From DAOTTI01 sp034437795 (lineage in GTDB: Bacteria; Chloroflexota; UBA11872; UBA12225): a DNA stretch of 44,232 bases. The stretch is from positions 1 to 44,232 of the forward strand of contig DAOTTI010000070.1 of the NCBI GenBank assembly GCA_034437795.1, read 5' to 3'. The notes beneath the pieces were generated by a model. It was not told where the DNA came from. It made no database searches and saw only the letters and a list, made by a program, of their open reading frames with translations. This document shows positions 21,855 to 30,313 of the stretch, one piece after another (the first letter of the stretch is position 1; every line of letters starts with the position of its first letter). The position numbers and the translations under genes are program-made.

Positions 21855-23696
21855 TCAGAGGCGCCAGGTGAAGGCGATCTCCTGGCGCTCTCCCGTGCCC
21901 AGGGAGATGGTGGCCAGGGCGTAGGCGCGCCCGTGGCGGATGAACGTGCGCGGACAGTGGTCAGGGGCCGGCTCGCCACCGACCGCCACGCTGGCGTGCG
22001 AAACACCGCGCGGGAGCGGGACCATCACCGTCAGGTCGCGGATGGACGCCGGGGCCCGCAGGGTGCAGCGCACTCCTGTACAGCGCTCGCCCTTACCGGT
22101 CGAGGTCTGCTGCTCCAGCGCCACGGCCCGCCGCGCGTCGTTCCAGTCCACCCATTCCTCAGCGGACAAGAACATCACGTCGCGCCGGCGGCAGTGCGCC
22201 AGCACTGCTTCCAGCCAGGGCAGCGTGGGATAGGGCGGCGCCCGCCCGCCGCGGAGCAGCACGGGATGGAAGTAGGGATGGACCACCGTGTGGAACCGCT
22301 CTACGGCCGCATCGATCTGGTCGCAGGAGCGGGTAATGGCTCCGGCCAGGGAGAGCGCCGGCAGGCCGGTCTTGGCCAGGAGCCAGCCGTCGTCCGTGGA
22401 GATGGTCGATTGCTCGCAGACGGAGAGCACCTCCCCGTCTTCGTCCTGGAATGGCGCGGGCAGCCCCGTGCCGTTGACGTAGCCGCCCTGAAATGCGCGG
22501 CCGGCGGCGAAGCTGGCATCCAGGCGGATGCCGGCGCGGGCCAGGGTACGGGCGTGCTCGACCCAGCCGGGCCAGATCAGCCAGTGGCCCCGATGCAGGC
22601 GGGGCCGGTAGCCGAACCGGGCGGCAAAGGCAGCGGCATCCCACTCCAGAGCGGCGCGCGCCTCGTCCACGCTAGGGCGCGGCCCTGCCCAGGGATGCAG
22701 GCCGAAGCTGTGGCCCCTCGCCCGCCAGGCCCGCGCTTGGGCGGGGTCGAGCATCTCCACGTGCTCCGGCTTGAGGTAGGTGGCGTAGGGCGCGCCGTAC
22801 CGCTCGCACGTCTCGATGGCCAGGCGCAGGTCTTCTACCGACATGCTGTCGCTATCGCCATCGATGAGCGCGGCGGCGGGCGCGGCCCCGGGGAAGCGCC
22901 ACAGCCGGGGCAGGGGCCGGCGCTCGGTCAGCCATTCCAGGATGCGGATAAGCAGGCTGCGCTGGAGGTCGCTCTGGGGCACGTCCCGCAGCGCCGGATC
23001 GAGCTGGCCCAGAAAGAGATCATTGGGCCGGTAGGTGCCGTCGCCGTCGAAGTCCGGCAGCAGGCCGGTGCTGGCCTGGGCGGGATTGCCCTGCTGCTGC
23101 CGGACGGCGGACTCGGCCGGGTCGAAGGCAAAAATGGCGACACGCCCGCGCCCGCAGGCGCCGCAGATCACGGCCGGGAAGCGGCTGCGCTGGCCGGGAA
23201 AGGGCCCGAACCAGGCCGGCACGTGCTGCTCGCTCATGCCGTCGGCTGTGGCGGTGTCTCCGTTCGGCGGCGCGTAGGCCGCAGCGGGGCCAAGGGCCTG
23301 CACGCCGCCGTCCACCCAGGGCAGGCCCTCGACCAGGGGCGTGTTCGGATCAAGCAGGACGTAGCGGCCGGCGGCTTCGGGCCAGAGGGCCAGCGGCTGG
23401 CCCAGGCCGAGGGCCAGCGCCAGGGCCGGCCCCGGCCTCACCGCAAGCAGGCTCCCTCCGCGGCGGACGTGCTGCAGGAGGCGGTCCGCGACCTCGTCAT
23501 CGACGGTGCCCGCGCCGGCCAGCACGGTGTGAGGCAGCTCCTCCTCGCCGGCAAGGGGCCGTTCGTGGACATCGCGCACGGCGAACCAGTTAATCCCCTC
23601 CAGGCGCAGCAGCTCGGTAAGATAGGCGCTGCGCGGGCCGCCGTGCTCCGGGCTGACGAGGATGAGCAGGGGCGGTGTCGTGGGGCCGGTGGTCAC
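21855..23696 (-). CDS. Protein with amidotransferase-like N-terminus and polysaccharide-deacetylase-like C-terminus
   Basis: 613 residues. The first 240 look like a class I glutamine-amidotransferase/ThuA-type fold (RGGSLLAVRPGPALALALG, and GRGRVAIFAFDPAESAVRQQQ), without an obvious catalytic triad. From about residue 275 a NodB-like region begins with AALIDGDSDSMSVEDLR, whose Asp residues would bind metal. It continues with RARGHSFGLHPWAG (motif-2-like histidines), HRGHWLIWPGW and HTVVHPYFHPVLL. Similar proteins act on carbohydrate N-acetyl groups or are inactive relatives. The GTG start overlaps the TGA stop of the solute-binding protein gene (GTGA), so the two are coupled. The final 70 residues form a beta-rich tail. 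Confidence 0.72.
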   Translation of the reverse strand: MTTGPTTPPLLILVSPEHGGPRSAYLTELLRLEGINWFAVRDVHERPLAGEEELPHTVLAGAGTVDDEVADRLLQHVRRGGSLLAVRPGPALALALGLGQPLALWPEAAGRYVLLDPNTPLVEGLPWVDGGVQALGPAAAYAPPNGDTATADGMSEQHVPAWFGPFPGQRSRFPAVICGACGRGRVAIFAFDPAESAVRQQQGNPAQASTGLLPDFDGDGTYRPNDLFLGQLDPALRDVPQSDLQRSLLIRILEWLTERRPLPRLWRFPGAAPAAALIDGDSDSMSVEDLRLAIETCERYGAPYATYLKPEHVEMLDPAQARAWRARGHSFGLHPWAGPRPSVDEARAALEWDAAAFAARFGYRPRLHRGHWLIWPGWVEHARTLARAGIRLDASFAAGRAFQGGYVNGTGLPAPFQDEDGEVLSVCEQSTISTDDGWLLAKTGLPALSLAGAITRSCDQIDAAVERFHTVVHPYFHPVLLRGGRAPPYPTLPWLEAVLAHCRRRDVMFLSAEEWVDWNDARRAVALEQQTSTGKGERCTGVRCTLRAPASIRDLTVMVPLPRGVSHASVAVGGEPAPDHCPRTFIRHGRAYALATISLGTGERQEIAFTWRL

Positions 23697-25081
23697 GGGC
23701 GCGGCTCCCAGTCCTGCGGCACAGCGCGGTCGCGCTCGAGCTTGTCCAGCACGTCCTGAAGCTGTTGGAGCGCCCGTGATGGCGGCAGGGGGGCCCTGGG
23801 GTCGAACATGGCGTCCTCATAGCGCCGCACGATGCGCTCAGCGTCGTTGAACATCAGCGTGATCGGCTGCAGGCGCGAGTATTCCAGGGCCGTGACCAGG
23901 TTCTCCTCGTGTTGGGGCGTGTCGGGGCGGATGTACTCCGCGCTATTGGCCACGCTCCGGCGCGCCGGCACAGCGCGCCCCAGGGCGGCCTGCACCTTCA
24001 TCCCCTCCACGGACGCCAGATACTTGACGAAGGTCCAGCCGGCCTCCGGCTGCCGGGGGGTGGCCGGCATGCCGATCCCGTCGGACGTCTCGCGCGTGAA
24101 GCGCTCGCCGTTCGGCGCCTTGGGATAGTGGGTCACGTCCCAATCGGCGAGCACGTCCTGGCGGGCCAGGATGTCCGGTCGGACGACGGCGAAGGCGCTC
24201 CACATCGCGGCCCGCCCGGCCAGGAAGGGGTTCCCCACGCCGCGGAAGTCGTCCGCGCCGGGGATGACATGGTGCCGGAAGCGGAGCGAGACCAGCCATT
24301 CGTAGGCGCGGATGGTCTCCGGCGTGTTGAAGGTCCAGCGGCGGCCGCTCTGGTCGAGGAACCGCGCGCCCATCGTCCACAGGAAGCCGAGGTTGCCGCG
24401 GAACTGGGGGCGTGTCGCCAGGCCGGCTGTCCGCATCTGGTCGCTCCCCGGCTCGAACGAGGTGGTCTTGCGCGCCAGGTCCAGGAAGTCGTCGATCGTC
24501 CAGTTGCCGTTGACCGGCGGAGGCCTGAGGCCAGCCTCTTTGAACAGGGTGGCGTTGAACCAGATCATGTCGCCCCCGGTGTTAAAGGGCAGAGCGTAGA
24601 GCTTGCCCTGGCCGTGGCGCTGCGCCTGCCGGTCGTAGCGAAAGGCGGCGATGGAACGCGGGAAGAAGTCAGCCAGGTTCAGCTCCTTGGCGTCCCGCGC
24701 GACGAGCGGATCCAGTTCGAAGTACATGGCCTTGTCAGCGTAGAAAGGCAGCGGCTCGTCGTCCACCCGCCACACGTCTGGGGGCGAGCCAGCGACGAAC
24801 TGGGTGAAGTAGACCGGCAGGCAGTCCTGAGCCGACCCTGTGCCGGCGGTGCAGGGCTCGTAGACGACCGTAATCCCCGTGCCCAGGCGGTTGTAGGTGT
24901 TGACGACCTGCTCCCACACGGGGCGCTCGGTCGTGTTGCCGCTGGCCGCGAAGCGGATCGTGGCCGGGATCGCCTGCTTGGCGGGCCCGCTCTGGGCGGG
25001 CGGCGCCCCACAGGCCAGGAGCGCGGCCGGCGCCGCCAGGCCGGTGCGCCCAAGACAGGTTCGACGCGTGAGAGCCGCCAT
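23693..25081 (-). CDS. ABC transporter extracellular solute-binding lipoprotein (family 1)
   Basis: A 462-residue sugar-type binding protein. The leader LTRRTCLGRTGLAAPAALLACG contains twin arginines and a lipobox LLAC. Binding-protein landmarks follow: AGSPPDVWRVDDEPLPFYADK, a tryptophan hinge in NGNWTIDDFLDLARK, and the C-terminal lobe WTFVKYLASVEGMKVQAALG. ATG 25081 has GGGGGAGGT at ideal distance; the longer upstream frame has no support. It is first in a two-gene unit with the deacetylase-like gene (4-base overlap). No permeases are nearby. The pairing suggests uptake or processing of an acetylated saccharide; the substrate is unknown. Confidence 0.87.
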   Translation of the reverse strand: MAALTRRTCLGRTGLAAPAALLACGAPPAQSGPAKQAIPATIRFAASGNTTERPVWEQVVNTYNRLGTGITVVYEPCTAGTGSAQDCLPVYFTQFVAGSPPDVWRVDDEPLPFYADKAMYFELDPLVARDAKELNLADFFPRSIAAFRYDRQAQRHGQGKLYALPFNTGGDMIWFNATLFKEAGLRPPPVNGNWTIDDFLDLARKTTSFEPGSDQMRTAGLATRPQFRGNLGFLWTMGARFLDQSGRRWTFNTPETIRAYEWLVSLRFRHHVIPGADDFRGVGNPFLAGRAAMWSAFAVVRPDILARQDVLADWDVTHYPKAPNGERFTRETSDGIGMPATPRQPEAGWTFVKYLASVEGMKVQAALGRAVPARRSVANSAEYIRPDTPQHEENLVTALEYSRLQPITLMFNDAERIVRRYEDAMFDPRAPLPPSRALQQLQDVLDKLERDRAVPQDWEPRP

Positions 25082-25359
25082 CGTGCTACCTCCCCCGTTG
25101 CAGTGCGCGCTGGTACATGCCATACCGACGTACGCCTTCATCATGCCGCATGGAGGCGAGGGACGCACGAACAGAGTAGCGAGTGGCGAGTAGCGCGTTC
25201 TTCCCCTGGTCCACCCTGGCCCGGGACCACCACAGGGAGAGGGAGCGCGGCAGTGCGCATCCGCGGGAACCATGTACCTGCAGGGAAGTCCTTCGTCGAT
25301 GCAGGTTCCGGCGCGTCTATGAGGGACTTTGGCTCCAGAGCATAGCACGATCCACCAGG

Positions 25360-26292
25360 TTAGAACGACAGCCGCAGCACCTGCTGCCGGTCGATGATGG
25401 CGCCAAACCTGGCATAGAGGACGTGCGCGGCCAGGTCATCGGGCGATTCCGGCAGGTGCAACAGATAGCGCTCCTTCCCGCGGCTGTGCAGCCGGCGGAG
25501 CTGCTCGGCCAGCAGGGCCGTCCCGATCCCCAGGCCACGCGCCTCCTCGACCACGAACAAACGCCGAATGATCGCCCACTGGCCGGCGCGAGGATCCCCA
25601 TAGCGCTCCTCGCCGGTCCAGCCATTGCTCAGGGACGTAGCCACGCACACGCCGGCCGGCTGGCCATCCAGCCACGCCTCCAGGCGCCCGCGCCGGCCAT
25701 GGAACTCTAGGCGCCTGGCCTCGCTCGACGGCAGCGGCAGGCTCTCCGGCTCGGTGGCGCCGGAGTAGACGACCAGGTCGCGCGGCTGGCGAAAGCCGGC
25801 GGCGCGCAACGGCTCCCGCAGGTGCGGCCAGTGGCTGGAGAGCTGCGTCCCGAAGGGCAGGAAGCCCGGCCCGCCGCGAAAGGCCTCTAGCCCCGGCAGT
25901 CCCTGCGACCGAGCGGCCTTGACCACGTTCGCCGCCAGGGCGGCGGCGGCTTCCAGGGAACGGCGCCAGGCCGGCCAGGCGAAGAGCCAGAACAGGCACA
26001 GATGCACGTCATAGAGCCAGTCCGGCCCATCGCCCGCGGCGGCGCCGTAGCCCCAGCCGTGCCCGGCGAACCCCACCTGGCAGGCGGCCAGCAGTTCTCC
26101 CTCCTCCACCGCTAGCAGGACCTGCCCGCGGCTCAGCCCGGGGGAGTAGAAGGGCCAGTAGGCGTGCTGCGTCAGGCCGCGCGCCACCTCGTCGTCCTCG
26201 AGGGCGATCCCCGGAGGCGCCAGGCGGCCGTGCACCCGCGCAAGCGCTGCAAGCTGAGGGAGCCACTCCGGATCGTAGGGGATGACGTCCAC
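25360..26292 (-). CDS. GNAT family N-acetyltransferase
   Basis: 310 residues. The C-terminal half is a GNAT fold: AIIRRLFVVEEARGLGIGTALL, with the RGxGIG acetyl-CoA pyrophosphate-binding loop (motif A) at about residues 250-256, followed by LLAEQLRRLHSRG and a final strand VLRLSF. The N-terminal half (GQVLLAVEEGELLAACQVGF) resembles a degenerate second GNAT domain, as in two-domain family members. The acceptor is unknown. It lies 74 bases after the sigma-ankyrin gene on the same strand and may share its transcript. Confidence 0.8.
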   Translation of the reverse strand: MDVIPYDPEWLPQLAALARVHGRLAPPGIALEDDEVARGLTQHAYWPFYSPGLSRGQVLLAVEEGELLAACQVGFAGHGWGYGAAAGDGPDWLYDVHLCLFWLFAWPAWRRSLEAAAALAANVVKAARSQGLPGLEAFRGGPGFLPFGTQLSSHWPHLREPLRAAGFRQPRDLVVYSGATEPESLPLPSSEARRLEFHGRRGRLEAWLDGQPAGVCVATSLSNGWTGEERYGDPRAGQWAIIRRLFVVEEARGLGIGTALLAEQLRRLHSRGKERYLLHLPESPDDLAAHVLYARFGAIIDRQQVLRLSF

Positions 26293-26366
26293 GAAGTGAG
26301 TCTACCGGCAGACCCAGAGGCGCCGGCTGAGAGCCGGCGCGCGAGACTGCAGGTCGCTGATCACCG

Positions 26367-28100
26367 TCAGTGCCGGCCGCCCTGCGCGACGAGCCAGGCG
26401 GCCAGGTCCGTGTGGCCCCATTTCGCCGCGAGCGCCGCCGGCGTATTGCCCTGGCCGTCCAGCAGGTTGAGTTCATGCCCGAGATCCAGGAGGTAGGCGG
26501 CGAGATCGCGGTGTCCCCAGCGGGCGGCAATGTGTAAGGGAGTTTCGTCCCACCAGCGCTCGTGCAGCCGTTCCGATGCCTCACCCAGCAGCTCCTTCAC
26601 CCGTGGTAGCTCGCCGAGACAGAGCGCGTCGCGCAGGGTGAGCGACGCGCCAGCGGCGCGCAGGCGATCGACCACCGCGGGTCCACCCGCGTCCCAACTG
26701 TGGGCGACGGCGGTGGAGAGCGCGGTCTCGCCCCAAGCGGTGCGGGCCTCCACGTCCGCGCCGCGCGCGAGCAGCAGGTCGACGGCGGCCAGGTGGAGGT
26801 TGTGCGCCGCCTCGTAGAGAGGCGTGCGGTCTTTCGCGTCACGCGCGTTCACGCGCCGGGGGTCTTCATCGAGGAGCGCGCGCAGTCGGGGCAAGTCGCC
26901 TAACGCGGCCGCTTGGAAGACGTCCACCGACGCGCCGCGGTCGAGCAGCAGGCGAACGATCTCCGCCGCCGGCGCTTCCTTCCACGGGCCGGCGTGGCTG
27001 GCGTGGTCGATTGGCGCCTGGCCGTGGGTGTCGCGTGCGTTCACGCCGGCACCGGCGTCAACGAGGAGGCGAGCGACCTCGGTCGCGCCGCGTTCGGCAG
27101 CGTGGTGCAGCGCAGTCATCCCGGCGATGTCCGTTGCCTGCGCGAGCAACGGGTCGGCGGCGAGGAGCGCGGCAGCGCGGGCGGGCTCGTCCAGGTAGGC
27201 AGCAGAGAAGATGTCCTGGCGCGCGCCTCGGGCCTTGAGCAGTTCGACCAGTGGGCGGGAGCGCGTGTTGCGCCCGTTGTCGCCGTAGAGTGCGGCAACG
27301 TAGAGTAGCGGCTGGCCGTCGCACTCGGGGTCCTGGGCGTCCACCAGCGCCGGATCACGCTCTAGCACCGCGGTGAGCGCGCGCAGGTCGCCCTGCTTGA
27401 CAGCGGCGATCGCCTGCACTGTAAGGGTAAAGCGCTCCTCCCGCGACGGACGTCGCTGATGGAGGGTGTCTTCGACCATGGTGAGCATCCTTTCCCTGAG
27501 CCGCCGCCGCGCGGCGAAGAGTCGCTTCTTGACGGTGGTGACGGGGACGCCGAGAAAGCCGGCCACCTCGGCCTGCGAGTAGTCGGCGATGTAGTAGAGT
27601 GCGGTGGCGAGGCGCTCGTGCTCGGGGAGGGCGGCGATGGCGGCGCGGACGGCGGCCTCGACCTCGTGCTGCTCGGCGACGCGCGCCGGATCGGTGTTGG
27701 GCGCCTGCAGCGTGCCGGCCGGCAGATCGGCGAGCGGCAATGTGGCCGCGCGGTCGCGGCGCGCATCGCGCACGTGCCGGCCGCAGCGGCGCAGCACGAT
27801 CTGCCGGAACCAGCCCGGGAATGCGGCCGGTTCGCGCAGCTTCTGGAGGCCCTCGAGGGCGTCCAGAAAGGCCTCCTGCGCCGCGTCCTGTGCGCGGTGG
27901 TGGTCGCCCAGGTAGGCGTAGGCGGCGCCGTACGCCATGTCCTGAAAATATCGCACGAGTTCACCGAACGCGGTGAGGTCACCGGCACGCGCCGCGCGGA
28001 CGGTCGCCGCCAGGTTCAGCGCCGGCGGCGGCGCCCGCGTCTCCTGCAGCGCAGTCACGCGAGTATCCTGGCCCGTGCGGGCATCGGCGAACCGCGTCAC
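26367..28100 (-). CDS. ECF sigma factor fused to C-terminal ankyrin repeats
   Basis: 577 residues in one uninterrupted frame. Residues about 30-200 are an ECF sigma: region 2 (DLTAFGELVRYFQDMAYGAA, RAQDAAQEAFLDALEGLQKL, FPGWFRQIVLRRCGRHVRD) and region 4 (ALPEHERLATALYYIADYSQ, then VAGFLGVPVTTVKKRLFAARRRLRER). Residues about 230-577 are ankyrin repeats, several near-canonical: GMTALHHAAERGATEVARLL, DRTPLYEAAHNLHLAAVDLL and ETPLHIAARWGHRDLAAYLL. No anti-sigma gene is adjacent; the repeats may act as a built-in protein-interaction or inhibitory module. GTG 28100 has GGGAG upstream; GTG 28058 is an alternative. Whether it directs transcription is not shown by sequence. Confidence 0.9.
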   Translation of the reverse strand: MTRFADARTGQDTRVTALQETRAPPPALNLAATVRAARAGDLTAFGELVRYFQDMAYGAAYAYLGDHHRAQDAAQEAFLDALEGLQKLREPAAFPGWFRQIVLRRCGRHVRDARRDRAATLPLADLPAGTLQAPNTDPARVAEQHEVEAAVRAAIAALPEHERLATALYYIADYSQAEVAGFLGVPVTTVKKRLFAARRRLRERMLTMVEDTLHQRRPSREERFTLTVQAIAAVKQGDLRALTAVLERDPALVDAQDPECDGQPLLYVAALYGDNGRNTRSRPLVELLKARGARQDIFSAAYLDEPARAAALLAADPLLAQATDIAGMTALHHAAERGATEVARLLVDAGAGVNARDTHGQAPIDHASHAGPWKEAPAAEIVRLLLDRGASVDVFQAAALGDLPRLRALLDEDPRRVNARDAKDRTPLYEAAHNLHLAAVDLLLARGADVEARTAWGETALSTAVAHSWDAGGPAVVDRLRAAGASLTLRDALCLGELPRVKELLGEASERLHERWWDETPLHIAARWGHRDLAAYLLDLGHELNLLDGQGNTPAALAAKWGHTDLAAWLVAQGGRH

Positions 28101-28857
28101 ACCGCTGCTCCCAGGAACGAATGGATAGGCAACTTGCGCACTGATAAGTAAGTGCCGCGCGGCCGCCAGAAGGTTCCCGCGCCAGCACGAGCCATTACCA
28201 CCTGGTCTGAGAACGGCGTTTTCATCCCGTGGAGGTCGCCCCTTAGGGGTGATGGGCAGCTACTATGGACCTACCAGAGCCAGAGGCTGGGGACAGTTCG
28301 GGGCGAACAGGCCGCTGGCAGGGGCCAGAGGCTGCCGCTGCTATGAACCTACCAGAGCCAGAGGATGGGGACAGTGCGTGTGAGGGCGATGCAGGCGAAG
28401 TCGACCCGGTGCCCCCCCTCCAGGATGGTGAGGTGCCGCTCGCAGTCCCGACAGGGCGGCGGAAGCGAGGCTTCCAAGCAAACGAGCGCGCGCCCACCCA
28501 TCGTCGGGGCATTGGCGCATGCAAAAGTCGGATGCTGTTGGCGAACTCGGACGATGGCGCCTTGCTGGCTGTAGGGCAGGGTCGGCATCTCCGCAGAGAG
28601 CGGGGCGTATTGTGCCGGACGATCGCTCGGTAGGGTCCGAGAGCTTGCCCGACGGCGCCCCGACCGCTGCTGAGGCATTCGCTAACGTGTCAAGAGTTCC
28701 GGGGGTGGCTCCGTGCGATTGCCCGGCACCGGGCGCTGAGGGTCGCCACCGGCGAACGGCAGCCGCTACTCCGGAGCTCTTCGAGCAGCCCGTGCTCGGG
28801 AGCGACGTGGCGCCAGCCCCGTCTCAGGACGCAGAGCAAAAGGAGGACCGAGCGTCC
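28101..28857. other. Gene-poor accessory stretch
   Basis: Several open frames exist on both strands (plus 28265-28633, minus 28349-28678), but none resembles a known family and they overlap each other. The region contains two copies of a 35-base direct repeat. Its composition and codon pattern differ from the flanking genes, suggesting remnant or mobile DNA. Confidence 0.5.
28263..28375. repeat. 35-bp direct repeat, two copies 78 bp apart
   Basis: Copy 1 is 28263-28297 and copy 2 is 28341-28375. Both start CTATG(G/A)ACCTACCAGAGC and end TGGGGACAGT, with two mismatches in 35 bases. The spacer holds a third partial match (GGGGCCAGAGGCTG at 28321). In plus-strand translation both copies read M(D/N)LPEPE-GDS. 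It may be the end of a mobile element or a duplicated site. Confidence 0.75.
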
Positions 28858-28956
28858 ATGTGGTTCACGGTGGAAGAGGCGCTCGCGCTTCCGAACCGCA
28901 CCGACGGGGTCAAGCACGATCTGAAGCGGCTCCGCGAATGGCTTGGAGTAGCGTAA
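28858..28956 (+). CDS. Possible 32-residue small protein
   Basis: An ATG at 28858 follows AGGAGG by about 11 bases and opens a short frame beginning MWFTVEEALALPNRTDGV and ending KRLREWLGVA, which could form an amphipathic helix. Codon use is normal for this genome. It could also be the tail of a decayed larger gene extending back to 28519. No family is recognised. Confidence 0.25.
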   Translation: MWFTVEEALALPNRTDGVKHDLKRLREWLGVA

Positions 28957-29219
28957 CCTGATCAGGGCCGGACGCACCGCGCCGCCACTCAGTGGCGGAA
29001 CGCTCGCTACAATGCTGCGCTTGCGGCGGGAGAAGGAGAGAGGGCCAGTCTGCGAGTGGCGAGCTGCCTGCGCTCGCACGCGGCGCTTTGCTGGCCGGAG
29101 CGAACCGAGAGAGCGCGCGCACCGGCACCGCATTAGCGGGGCGCTCGCGCAGGCCTGCGTCACGCGGGCTGGCTCGAGGCCAGGGACGTAACGCACCGCA
29201 TCACTACCAGGAGCGACAG

Positions 29220-30269
29220 ATGCCAGAACAGCTAGGAATCGCCATCGTCGGTACCGGACACATCGCCAATAGCCACATGCGGTCACTGGCGCAGTACCCG
29301 CGGGCGCGGGTCGTCGGCGTGTTCGACGTGCTGGGCGACCGCGCGCGGGAGTTCGCCACTCAGTGGAGCATCCCCTTCGTGGCCGGCGAGCTAGGCGAGC
29401 TGCTAGAGCGCAAGGACGTGGATGCGGTTATCGTCTCCACGCCCCCGTTCGCGCACATGGAGCCGACGATTGCCTCCCTGGAGGCCGGCAAGCACGTACT
29501 GTGCGAGAAGCCGTTCGCCCTTGACCCCGATGAGGCCGAGCGGATGACGCAGACGGCGGAGAGGGTCGGGCGCTACCTGGCGGTCTGCTCGGCCAGGCGC
29601 CGCTGCGGGGCGGCGATGCGCAAGGCGCACGAGCTGAGCACGTCCGGCCAGCTCGGCGACGTCTACTACGTGCGGGATACCCAGCTGCGCGTGCGGGGCC
29701 GGCCCGGGATCGACATCTTGAAAGACACGCACTGGTTCCTGGACTCCCGCCGCGCCGGCGGCGGCGCGCTGATCGACATCGGGGTCTACGAGATTGACGC
29801 CATGCTCTGGCTGCTGGGCAACCCCAAGGTGAAGACGGTGCTGTGCCAGACGAAGATGGGCATCGGGACGCCGGCGCCGGAGCCGCTCAAGCAGGACGTC
29901 GAGGACCACGCGGTGGTGATGTTCACCTGCGAGAACGGGGCGGCCGGCACCCTGGAGATCGCCTGGTCGTCCAATATCTCTGGCGCCAACACTATGCTCG
30001 TGTTCGGCACGCGCGGCGGCCTGCGCTTCGGTCCGCTGACGTACATCCAGCCGGGTACGATCGATCCCCGCCGTGCAGTGGAGGAGCGCGTGCTGAACGT
30101 GGAGGATGGGAGCACACAGGGCTTCGGGGACGTCTCCCAGCAGTTCGTGGACGCCGTGCTGGCCGGCCGCCAGCCGTATACCCCGGCTCGGGACGCGCTG
30201 GAGGTGACGCGGGTGATGCACGCAGCCTACGAGGCGGCGCGGACGGGTAAGGCGGTGCAACTCGCGTAG
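29220..30269 (+). CDS. Gfo/Idh/MocA family oxidoreductase
   Basis: 349 residues, standard length. N-terminal Rossmann motif LGIAIVGTGHIANSHM, signature GKHVLCEKPFALDPDEAER at about residues 90-108, and second-domain stretch GGGALIDIGVYEIDAMLWLLG. In that stretch the usual His is replaced by Tyr (GVYEID rather than GVHxxD), which may alter catalysis or substrate. ATG 29220 has AGGAGCGACAG directly upstream; frames upstream of it have no support. It stands alone between the accessory stretch and the convergent proline-rich gene. Confidence 0.9.
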   Translation: MPEQLGIAIVGTGHIANSHMRSLAQYPRARVVGVFDVLGDRAREFATQWSIPFVAGELGELLERKDVDAVIVSTPPFAHMEPTIASLEAGKHVLCEKPFALDPDEAERMTQTAERVGRYLAVCSARRRCGAAMRKAHELSTSGQLGDVYYVRDTQLRVRGRPGIDILKDTHWFLDSRRAGGGALIDIGVYEIDAMLWLLGNPKVKTVLCQTKMGIGTPAPEPLKQDVEDHAVVMFTCENGAAGTLEIAWSSNISGANTMLVFGTRGGLRFGPLTYIQPGTIDPRRAVEERVLNVEDGSTQGFGDVSQQFVDAVLAGRQPYTPARDALEVTRVMHAAYEAARTGKAVQLA

Positions 30270-30313
30270 ACCAGGTTCAAGGTTCGTGACGGTTGGCTGG
30301 GGAGCCGGCGCCG

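Noticed and set aside
28349..28678. A 109-residue minus-strand frame (ending ALTRTVPILWLW)
   Set aside because: Overlaps other frames, ends inside the direct repeat, and resembles no family I know.
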